A stretch of DNA of 64,000 nucleotides from Ignatzschineria ureiclastica (GTDB lineage: Bacteria > Pseudomonadota > Gammaproteobacteria > Cardiobacteriales > Wohlfahrtiimonadaceae): assembly GCF_003121845.1 (NCBI RefSeq), contig NZ_QEWQ01000001.1, forward strand, positions 62,001 to 126,000. The letters run 5' to 3'. This document shows, piece after piece, positions 1 through 7,095 of the stretch. The notes beneath the pieces were generated by a model that was not told where the DNA came from, ran no database searches, and saw only the letters and a list, made by a program, of their open reading frames with translations. The position numbers and the translations under genes are program-made. Within the stretch, counting starts at the first letter, position 1; the number at the start of each line of letters is the position of its first letter.

Positions 1-2769
1 TAAGGTACCAGCAACGCCGATCATTCCTGTCCCTAGATTATTCAGCGCCTTAACATTCACTTGCGCTTTATCGGCAATATTGAGTTCACCGGCATACTTA
101 CTATTATCCGCAGTCAAGGTTACGGCACCATCTGTACCCTTAATATTGAGTTGGTTGGAATGATCCCCTTGCACACGATTGGCAAAATCCCCGGCACCAT
201 TGATTGTAACTTGATTACTACCCGCAAGCTGAATATCGCCTTTCCCTAAACCATCCGCTTTAGCAAGCGTCGCAGTTGCATTAGATCCAAGATTAATATT
301 CGCTTCTAGTGTGCCATTACTCGAATTAACAGTTAAAGCGCCTTGATTGAGGTTTAAACTCGAATCTTTTCCGCCTTGTAATTGCCCATCAATCGTACTC
401 TCTTGATTCGCTGTCAGATTTAATTCACCACTATTGAGGTTGAGTGTTGAGGCTTTATCTACCGAGGTAAAACCAGCACTTTGCGCAAATGTGGCAAGAT
501 TAAGATTACTCTTATTCTTTAGTAGCAGAGCCCCTTGTTGCCCTAATGCATTTTTAGCGCCTAAATTGACCAGACCATTATCTAATACAGAATCACCAAG
601 ATAATTATTCTCGCTATTGGTCACTGTTATTAATTTGCTACCGGTATAGGTAAAGCCACCATCTCCAGTCAGTTTAACAAAGAGTTTTTGCTCCGTTGCA
701 TTGCCACTATTAACCGATACTGATTGACCTTTATTCGCCGAAAGTGTTGTTAAACCGTAGCCAGCGTGAATTCCGGTATCATCAGCCACCAAACGGCTAT
801 AATCATAAAAGGCGGTTCCTTTATCTTCTTGCCCAACAATCGCTTTAGAGGTTTTTACAACATCGGTAATCGTATTTCCATCGCTATCCACAAGCGTAAG
901 AGAGTTTTGATCGCCACTCGTTGAACCTAATGCAAAAGTTTCCCCTGTCACCACTTGATTCTGCTGATCAAGCAGAGCGCCACTCGGCTTGATATTATTA
1001 ATTGCTGAAGTTTTTCCTAATAGCTCTTTATTGGAAATCTCAATCTTGTTATCCCCAGTTAAAGTAATGCCCTTAGTTGCCGTAATGAGATTAAATTCAT
1101 TATTGCTATCATTCGTTACTGTTAATTTACTATTATCAAGTGTGAGACTCCCTACAGTTACATCATCTAATACTTTTCCACTACTATCATGACTTGTTAA
1201 AATTAGATTTGCTTTCCCCAAGACGTTTTGGCTCAATTGATCAAGGCTCAATACACCGCGATTGACAGTAAAGTTCCCAGTGAAATCTTGATTCTCTGTC
1301 GTGTTTTTAAAGGTAATTCCTTGCTTCGCACCTCCAGCAGTGATCGCAACATTACCCTTGCCTTGCAGCTGATAACGGAAATCATAGTTAGCAGTTTTGA
1401 CCAAATTCCAGGTAGAATCTTGAGTTGCGACATTGACAATCCCGTTAAAATCACTATGTTTTCCTGTTACTTTAATGTTATTAGCGCCAACATTAATCAA
1501 ACCTCCTGAGCTAATCGTATTATGAAATTCATTCACACTACCATCTTGGAAAGTTAGGGTGGAAGTTGGTCGTATCCAGACAGTCCCTTTTTCCCCAAAA
1601 GCATTATTAGCGGAGACCGTTGCTGTCATCCCTGCCGTAATATCCGTATCCCCTGTAAATCGGTTTTGTGTCTCTGTAAAGTCATTATTCGCTCGTATAG
1701 ACAGCTTACCCGCACCGACTAACTGATTGAGGAATTGACCATCTTCCTTGGTATCAAGCACAGATTCAGCGGCTAAATTTAAGGCGATGGAACCATAAGC
1801 ATCAAGTTTATAAAGCCGGACGATAGATTTGCTACTTCCATTACCGATATTAACAATCCCTTTAAAATCAGGATTTGATGTTTTAGCATTAACGGTGGCA
1901 TTCGTTACATTATAAATCCCAGTACCATCGCCCATAAGGCGTAAATTATCATTAGATGCGGGATTATCCACATTATCAGAACCGATGTTTAGTACACCCC
2001 CATTGGTTAAGTTAATGAATCCTTTCTTGTTTCGATCGATTTCAATGACAGGGGGAAAACCTTGAATAAGGTAGGTATTAGTACTACCAACATTAAAAGT
2101 GGCACCATTCGTAATTTCAACGCCACCAGCTATTCCTAGTTTAAGGCTCGGCGCTAAAACGGTACTCCCATTATCCACTTTCACAACAAATTGATGGGTT
2201 TTATTCAACTCTGTTGTAGGACCAACATAAAAGCTATCATTCACTTCCAAGATACTTTTATTATCAATCAATGTGTAATAGGTGCTAGAATCGGGCTTTG
2301 TTACGCCCGATGGATCTACTCCAGTGTAAAAACGTCCATTGACAATTAGCTTACTATTGTCCATCGTGAAGTTAGTTGAACCTGGTATTCCACCATTATT
2401 AACCCACTTTATTTCGTGGTCATCTTTGATCGAAGAGCTAAAATTCAACGTATAAATCTGATCTTTCATCACAAAAGATTCGCTAGTATAGTAAAAAGCT
2501 CGTTTTGAAGACGTTCCCTCAGTTTGACCATTATTTAATAGATCTTGAAGACGCTCAGCATAACTGAATGAACCAATACCTGCCCCTAATATCAGTAACA
2601 GTGACAATGCTATCTTTGATTTTGACCCATTGAAGTTTATAGGCTCTGTTTCAATATGATGCACCACTGTAGTTGAACCACTATTTTTAACTGTTTTCGC
2701 CAACTCAGAAGCAACAACCCACAATTTTGATACTTTATTCCAAACAATTTTAAAAATATTACGATTCAT
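1..2769 (-). CDS. Autotransporter-type adhesin with extended signal peptide (partial, C-terminus beyond left edge)
   Basis: An open frame of 923 codons runs from an ATG at 2769 to base 1 without a stop, so the gene continues beyond the window. The N-terminus (MNRNIFKIVWNKVSKLWVVA, then SELAKTVKN) matches the extended signal peptide region of large type V secreted proteins. A hydrophobic core follows at about residues 52-68 (IALSLLLILGAGIGSFSYA). The remainder is Asn/Gly/Thr/Ser-rich with recurring short strands of the kind 'N..G..ITLTGDNKIEISN' and 'LNLNSGELNLTANQ', typical of a beta-helical passenger built from autotransporter-associated strand repeats. Cysteine is absent from the part I translated. 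A GCGAGG sequence lies 5 nt before the ATG. Family-level knowledge predicts export through Sec and display on the surface by a C-terminal barrel, which is not visible here. The ligand is unknown. A two-partner secreted protein is a less likely alternative. Confidence 0.85.
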   Translation of the reverse strand, partial: MNRNIFKIVWNKVSKLWVVASELAKTVKNSGSTTVVHHIETEPINFNGSKSKIALSLLLILGAGIGSFSYAERLQDLLNNGQTEGTSSKRAFYYTSESFVMKDQIYTLNFSSSIKDDHEIKWVNNGGIPGSTNFTMDNSKLIVNGRFYTGVDPSGVTKPDSSTYYTLIDNKSILEVNDSFYVGPTTELNKTHQFVVKVDNGSTVLAPSLKLGIAGGVEITNGATFNVGSTNTYLIQGFPPVIEIDRNKKGFINLTNGGVLNIGSDNVDNPASNDNLRLMGDGTGIYNVTNATVNAKTSNPDFKGIVNIGNGSSKSIVRLYKLDAYGSIALNLAAESVLDTKEDGQFLNQLVGAGKLSIRANNDFTETQNRFTGDTDITAGMTATVSANNAFGEKGTVWIRPTSTLTFQDGSVNEFHNTISSGGLINVGANNIKVTGKHSDFNGIVNVATQDSTWNLVKTANYDFRYQLQGKGNVAITAGGAKQGITFKNTTENQDFTGNFTVNRGVLSLDQLSQNVLGKANLILTSHDSSGKVLDDVTVGSLTLDNSKLTVTNDSNNEFNLITATKGITLTGDNKIEISNKELLGKTSAINNIKPSGALLDQQNQVVTGETFALGSTSGDQNSLTLVDSDGNTITDVVKTSKAIVGQEDKGTAFYDYSRLVADDTGIHAGYGLTTLSANKGQSVSVNSGNATEQKLFVKLTGDGGFTYTGSKLITVTNSENNYLGDSVLDNGLVNLGAKNALGQQGALLLKNKSNLNLATFAQSAGFTSVDKASTLNLNSGELNLTANQESTIDGQLQGGKDSSLNLNQGALTVNSSNGTLEANINLGSNATATLAKADGLGKGDIQLAGSNQVTINGAGDFANRVQGDHSNQLNIKGTDGAVTLTADNSKYAGELNIADKAQVNVKALNNLGTGMIGVAGTL

Positions 2770-3107
2770 AATGGCCTCGCTGGTCGTTATTCTATATTTA
2801 TTAAATTAAAATGTAGCTATCGATAAATTTATTAAAATAAATCTTAATAAACAAATGTTTAATTACATATAAGTACAATTTACATACGTAAAATATATTT
2901 ACAATAGTTAACGTTTTTTTATTATCGAAACAAAATAAAATATCAATAAGCAATATTAATGATCACCTAATATAAAAAATCCCTACATCAGACTGTAGTC
3001 ACGTAAAATATTCTAATCTCAAGAGTCAATAGATCATTTACCTAGAAGCAGTTATCATAGTGTTATTATTCAAATAGATATTTCTATCCTATACCGAGCT
3101 TTTCAGC
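2770..3107. other. AT-rich divergent intergenic region
   Basis: This 338-bp spacer separates the leftward adhesin from the rightward TPM gene and must hold both promoters. It is strikingly AT-rich, especially about 2800-2960, with long A/T runs. I could not pick one convincing sigma-70 promoter. Such composition before a surface adhesin would suit silencing by an H-NS-like protein, but that is inference only. Confidence 0.5.
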
Positions 3108-3158
3108 ATGACATTTAGATCTTATTTACAACGCCTTTTTGATATAGGACATCCACAA

Positions 3159-4520
3159 ATGTCCATTTCATCAATACGCCCTATTTCAAAAATCATTGAA
3201 CGGGCATTGATCTCTTTTACGATCTTATTAATGCTAAGTCTCTCATTAAACCAGCTAAGTATTGCGCAGACTGTAATCCCCAAACTCACTGCCGGCGTGA
3301 TGGATGAGGTGGGATTATTATCAAGCGTCGAGAAAGATCGAATTGATAGTAAGATTATGCAACTTGAGCGGGAATCAGGCTCGCAAATTGCGGTACTGAT
3401 TATTCCCTCATTACAAGGCGAGGATCTGACTGATTATGGCGTGAAAGTGATGGAATCTTGGCAATTAGGTCGTAAAGGGATTGATGATGGCCTACTCTTA
3501 TTAGTCGCGGTCAATGATCGCAAAATGCGTATTGAAACCGGCTATGGCTTAGAAGGAGCCATTCCAGATCTATTGGCAAAGCAGATTATAGATCAATATC
3601 TAGTACCCCAATTTAAGATTGGTCAATTTAGTCAGGGTATTGATCAAGCAGTTGATGCCATTATTAGTCAAATCAAAGGAGAAGCGCTTCCCTCTCTTAA
3701 AGAGGCCCCCTTTATCCCCGTCACAGATCAAACAGACAATCGATCTACCACAAATCCATCTCATAGCACTTTCTCCCCCTTCGACTCTTTTGGGGGCTAT
3801 CTACTCTTAATTGGCGGTGGATTTATTCTCTTTATTGGGCTTGCGACCTTTCTCTTTGCACGCCGGCAAACTGCGACTAATAGTATCGGCTGGGAAGAAC
3901 ATCGCCGACAACAAGGCAATAAACTCGCAAAAGGGGAAATTGATCACAATCAAGCGCCCACAACGATGGTACAGAAAGTGCCCTCAAAAATGACAAAATG
4001 GGAAGAGAGAGCCAAGAACTTAGAAAAAAGCCTTAATGTTCCGAAAGATCAACCGGCCCCCTTTAAAGTTGCAGCACTGAAAGCGGCAGGTTCCGCATTT
4101 GTTGGCGGTATTTTTATAGGACTATTTCTCGAAAATCTTCTACTCGGCATCGGTGCTGGTATGGCGATTTTTATCGGTCAATTCTTCTATCACGCCACCT
4201 CTTTTAAGAAATATCGCTGGTTTCAATCGCTCTTTGCCGCACTTCCTTCCTCAATCATCTTAGGTTTCGCTGTGACCTTGATGATGGGATCCCCCATGGG
4301 TATCTTAATTGGCATTGGACTTTTGTTAATACAGACGATTGCCTTAACGCTCGGATGGATGAAACGCCCCATTAATATTGCTATCGGTAATGGCAGCATT
4401 AATACAAGTAGTGGAGGATCTCGTTCTGGCGGATCAAGTAATCGATCAAGTGGCGGTTCTAGTGGCCGAAGTGGCGGTGGTGGCCGAAGCGGTGGCGGTG
4501 GTGCTTCCGGCGATTGGTAA
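3159..4520 (+). CDS. TPM-domain (YgcG-type) membrane protein
   Basis: The protein has an N-terminal export segment (ISFTILLMLSLSLNQL, ending near SIAQ) and then a TPM domain of about 120 residues (VMDEVGLLSSVEKDRI through GYGLEGAIPDLLAKQI). Hydrophobic segments follow (YLLLIGGGFILFIGLATFLF, and several more between 4080 and 4370). The tail is almost purely Gly/Ser/Arg and ends GASGDW, a hallmark of YgcG-type proteins. TPM domains occur in envelope and thylakoid proteins, some with acid phosphatase activity; the role of bacterial YgcG proteins is unsettled. I prefer the ATG at 3159 because AGGA lies 9 nt upstream. An in-frame ATG at 3108 would add 17 residues but lacks a clear ribosome-binding site. 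The gene stands alone and converges on exbD across a shared terminator. Confidence 0.8.
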   Translation: MSISSIRPISKIIERALISFTILLMLSLSLNQLSIAQTVIPKLTAGVMDEVGLLSSVEKDRIDSKIMQLERESGSQIAVLIIPSLQGEDLTDYGVKVMESWQLGRKGIDDGLLLLVAVNDRKMRIETGYGLEGAIPDLLAKQIIDQYLVPQFKIGQFSQGIDQAVDAIISQIKGEALPSLKEAPFIPVTDQTDNRSTTNPSHSTFSPFDSFGGYLLLIGGGFILFIGLATFLFARRQTATNSIGWEEHRRQQGNKLAKGEIDHNQAPTTMVQKVPSKMTKWEERAKNLEKSLNVPKDQPAPFKVAALKAAGSAFVGGIFIGLFLENLLLGIGAGMAIFIGQFFYHATSFKKYRWFQSLFAALPSSIILGFAVTLMMGSPMGILIGIGLLLIQTIALTLGWMKRPINIAIGNGSINTSSGGSRSGGSSNRSSGGSSGRSGGGGRSGGGGASGDW

Positions 4521-4550
4521 TCACTCAAATGTATAGCAAGCAACCATACA

Positions 4551-4590
4551 AAAAAGCGATAACTTTATGAATCCCAAGTCATCGCTTTTT
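4551..4590. terminator. Bidirectional rho-independent terminator
   Basis: AAAAAGCGAT (4551-4560) pairs exactly with ATCGCTTTTT (4581-4590), and ACTT/AAGT adds to the stem inside. The A and T runs provide a U-tract for either strand. It separates the convergent TPM gene and exbD. Confidence 0.8.
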
Positions 4591-4652
4591 AATCAATCTG
4601 ATATGGAAATCTCGCTATGAACTACACCGCTCAATAGCACTTACAAATCAAG

Positions 4653-5090
4653 CTATTGCCCCTCTTCCGGCAAGCTCACAAAACCGATATTGGCAAGTCC
4701 AACTTTACTGAGAATGGTCACAATTTTATTCACCTCTTCGTAAGGCACAGAGGCATCAATATGTAGTTGTACCATTGGTAACTTTTCTCCGGCTTCTAAT
4801 TTAATGAGTGCAAGCTTATCAAGCGCTTCTTCTTGAGAAACTAATTCATCATTCACAAAGAGTTCTGAGTCCGCATTAATCGCAATTAATACAGGCTTCT
4901 CTACCTCTTGTGCCGCCACCGTCTCTTTAAGATCCACCGCTTCTGGTAATTTCAATTTCACAGATTGCGTGACTAGAGGCGCTGTCAAGATAAAAATGAC
5001 CAAGAGTACCAACATAATATCAATAAGTGGCACCATATTAATTTCAGCCCGGGATTGCTCTCCACCTTCCCGTAAACGACCAAATGACAT
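4653..5090 (-). CDS. exbD: Biopolymer transport protein ExbD
   Basis: This 145-residue protein has the ExbD layout: a short cytoplasmic start, one membrane helix (MVPLIDIMLVLLVIFILTAP, about residues 19-38) with the family's conserved membrane Asp in 'PLIDIMLVLL', and a periplasmic domain. ExbD partners with ExbB to couple the proton gradient to TonB for uptake across the outer membrane. The start is firm: AGGAGG lies 5 nt before the ATG. It is 8 nt downstream of exbB and is the last gene of the block. TolR is the close paralogue, but adjacency to exbB and tonB favours ExbD. Confidence 0.93.
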   Translation of the reverse strand: MSFGRLREGGEQSRAEINMVPLIDIMLVLLVIFILTAPLVTQSVKLKLPEAVDLKETVAAQEVEKPVLIAINADSELFVNDELVSQEEALDKLALIKLEAGEKLPMVQLHIDASVPYEEVNKIVTILSKVGLANIGFVSLPEEGQ

Positions 5091-5098
5091 ATTGCCTC

Positions 5099-5827
5099 CT
5101 ATTGCTGTGCCGGCGCTGTTTTGGGCGATGTTGTTTGTGCTTCTGCTTTTTGTGGCGCACCATCTAATACTGCTAAAAGTTCAAAAGCAAAGGAATCTAA
5201 ACGCCCCATCTGTAAACGATTACGACGCACTAACCAGCTATGGGCCATAACCGCAGGAATTGCAACGGCTAGACCTAAACCAGTCATAATCAAAGCTTCA
5301 CCAACAGGACCTGCGACTTTATCAATCGTACCTGCACCCGTTGAGCCAATCTCAATCAGTGCGTGATAAATACCCCATACAGTACCAAATAAGCCGACAA
5401 AAGGCGCAGTCGCCGCTACAGTGGCTAGAATTGCAACCCCATTTTCAATCGTTAATTGAATCTTATCAAGCGTCACTCGCAAAACCGAAGTAAGATACTC
5501 TGCTCTCGTGCCATTACTCTGAATATTAGTTAAACCAGACTGATATTTCTGCAATGCAACAAATCCCTCTTTAGCCAATAATTCTGGCGGCGTTGTTGGT
5601 TTTTGCGAGACTAATTTCGCAGCCTCGGGTAAGGTTTTTGCCTGCCAAAAAGCGTCTAAAAAACGCTTTCCTTGAATACGATCAACAATACCTTGAAAGA
5701 ATTTCAAAAAAATTACAAGCCAAGACAAAATCGACATAATAATCAGAATCACAAATAAGGTTTTTGTGACCATATCACCTTGGCTAATAAAGCTGACAAA
5801 TCCTAAATTTTCTGCAACAGGTTCCAT
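5099..5827 (-). CDS. exbB: TonB-system proton channel protein ExbB
   Basis: This 242-residue MotA/TolQ/ExbB family protein has an N-terminal membrane helix (LFVILIIMSILSWLVIFLKF, about 24-43). Two more helices follow at about 132-155 (GVAILATVAATAPFVGLFGT, containing the typical GLFGTVWGI motif) and 176-200 (EALIMTGLGLAVAIPAVMAH). The C-terminus is a short Ala/Pro/Gln-rich tail. It forms the inner-membrane motor with ExbD that energises TonB. The gene is separated from tonB by 227 bp, which contains a Fur-like box, so exbBD probably has its own iron-regulated promoter. Confidence 0.93.
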   Translation of the reverse strand: MEPVAENLGFVSFISQGDMVTKTLFVILIIMSILSWLVIFLKFFQGIVDRIQGKRFLDAFWQAKTLPEAAKLVSQKPTTPPELLAKEGFVALQKYQSGLTNIQSNGTRAEYLTSVLRVTLDKIQLTIENGVAILATVAATAPFVGLFGTVWGIYHALIEIGSTGAGTIDKVAGPVGEALIMTGLGLAVAIPAVMAHSWLVRRNRLQMGRLDSFAFELLAVLDGAPQKAEAQTTSPKTAPAQQ

Positions 5828-5866
5828 CTTATTCCTTTCTCTTGTTTAGATGATTCTATTTGACCT

Positions 5867-5881
5867 TGATAACACTTATCA
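5867..5881 (-). promoter_or_regulatory. Fur-like box upstream of exbB
   Basis: The sequence TGATAACACTTATCA is an inverted repeat (TGATAA, 3 nt, TTATCA). It matches 12 of the 14 specified positions of the 7-1-7 Fur consensus TGATAATNATTATCA. It lies 40-54 bp before the exbB ATG. On the minus strand a TAGAAT hexamer sits just downstream and could be the -10, placing the box over the -35/spacer. Iron repression by Fur is inferred. Confidence 0.6.
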
Positions 5882-5923
5882 CTCAATCGTCTCTTACAAC
5901 GTTAAGCAAACCTTATTACCCTG

Positions 5924-5965
5924 TTCTTTATTAAAGCTTCTTTATTAAAGTTTCTTTATTAAAGC
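5924..5965. repeat. Three tandem copies of a 14-bp unit
   Basis: The unit TTCTTTATTAAAGC occurs three times head to tail at 5924-5937, 5938-5951 and 5952-5965. The only change is the last base of copy 2 (T). It lies between tonB and exbB, about 100 bp before the exbB start and upstream of the Fur-like box. Each unit is itself nearly palindromic around TTTATTAAA. Confidence 0.85.
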
Positions 5966-6054
5966 TTATTTTAAAACATTCTTTCTTACCCTATTCAGAG
6001 CTTGCGTAGTACTCATTGTGTAATGCACTACGATCAATACCCTTTCAATTTACC

Positions 6055-6933
6055 TTACAATTTAAATTGATAGCTGATAGTGACATTAATCGGTGTCGCA
6101 ACCCCATTGATTTTAACAGGTTTTAATCGAACCTTCATTGCCGCTTTCTCCGCTGCACTATCTAGCAATTGATGACCTGATGAACGGGCAATTTTTACCG
6201 ATTGTGGTACACCTTGCGCACTCACTTGAATCAATACTTGTACCGTTCCCTGCATTCTACGTTGTAATGCCGCTCTTGGATATCCCGGCATTGGTTTACT
6301 CAATACACTCACATCTGTTTCGCTATACACCGCTTTGGCTTGTTGTGCCGCTCGGTTGCTCTCTGCTCCCGCCTTAGGCTTTGGTTTCGGCTTGGACTCC
6401 GTTTTAGGCTTTGGTTTCGGCTGAGGTTTTGGTTTTTCTACCGGTGCTTTAGGCTGAACAACTTTCTGCTCAGAGGGTGCTTCTGTTGCCACCACTTTCT
6501 CAACAGGTGCTTCGACGACTGGCTCAGGTTCCTTGATAGGTTCTGGTTCGATGACTGGCTCTACAATGGGCTCAGGTTCCACAATAGGTTCTGGCTCGAC
6601 AATCGTCTCCTCTACTACAGGTTCTTCTACTATAGCTTCCTCTATTACGGGTTCTTCAATGACAGGCTCTTCGATCGGTTCAATACTCTCTTCTGGCTCA
6701 GCTGTGTCCGGAACATCTTCTCCGGCTTCCGCTGAATCTTCGGCATTCCCCTCTACCGCTTCAGAAACACCATTTAACTGAAACTGATGCATCGTTAACA
6801 TCGATGCATCACCTTCTTGCATCAATGAAACAGGCGTTTGCCCTACCGCTGTTAAGCCGACATAAGCCCCTGCGTGCACTAAACTCACACAGAGTACTGC
6901 CACTATAATGGTAAATCCATTGCCTCGTTTCAT
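6055..6933 (-). CDS. tonB: Energy transducer TonB
   Basis: This 292-residue protein has an N-terminal signal anchor (residues about 6-26, FTIIVAVLCVSLVHAGAYVG, with the Ser/His of the family's membrane motif). A long acidic Glu-Pro-Ile/Val linker (about 75-140, many EEPVIEEP / EPEPIVEP units) gives way to a basic Lys-Pro stretch (PKPQPKPKPK). The TonB C-terminal domain covers about 210-292 (SKPMPGYPRAALQRRMQG...VTISYQFKL). It spans the periplasm and transmits ExbBD energy to outer-membrane receptors. AGGA lies 5 nt before the ATG. It follows the receptor gene (162 bp gap with a hairpin) and precedes exbBD. Confidence 0.93.
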   Translation of the reverse strand: MKRGNGFTIIVAVLCVSLVHAGAYVGLTAVGQTPVSLMQEGDASMLTMHQFQLNGVSEAVEGNAEDSAEAGEDVPDTAEPEESIEPIEEPVIEEPVIEEAIVEEPVVEETIVEPEPIVEPEPIVEPVIEPEPIKEPEPVVEAPVEKVVATEAPSEQKVVQPKAPVEKPKPQPKPKPKTESKPKPKPKAGAESNRAAQQAKAVYSETDVSVLSKPMPGYPRAALQRRMQGTVQVLIQVSAQGVPQSVKIARSSGHQLLDSAAEKAAMKVRLKPVKINGVATPINVTISYQFKL

Positions 6934-7047
6934 ACTATCCTATTGATATTTAACTATCTGACCGCTTGTAACATTCACTGGTAACATTCATTGATCATTC
7001 AATATTTTGTAACACTATACAATTGGCTAAAAGTATAATACTCAAAG

Positions 7048-7078
7048 AACTTATCTCTACTATCAGAGATAAGTTTTT
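7048..7078. terminator. Hairpin after the receptor gene, possible terminator
   Basis: AACTTATCTCT (7048-7058) and AGAGATAAGTT (7065-7075) form a perfect 11-bp stem with a 6-nt loop. The T-run (7074-7078) is on the plus-strand side. For the leftward receptor transcript the following sequence is only CTTTGAG, so termination there is likely weak and some read-through into tonB is possible. Confidence 0.5.
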
Positions 7079-7095
7079 GATATCCCTAACAATCA

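Noticed and set aside
4223-4543. Proline/leucine-rich open frame antisense to the TPM gene tail
   Set aside because: It is the reverse complement of the Gly/Ser/Arg-rich codons of the TPM protein; it has no ribosome-binding site and no plausible domain.
6340-6781. Low-complexity open frames (Phe/Arg/Leu-rich and Gly/Ser/Thr-rich) antisense to tonB
   Set aside because: They mirror the Glu-Pro and Lys-Pro repeats of TonB in other frames.
6934-7020. Possible Fur box or operator before tonB (two direct GAATGTTAC repeats and a GATA...TATC half-palindrome)
   Set aside because: The palindrome matches the Fur consensus poorly; the direct repeats are real but too short to call a site.
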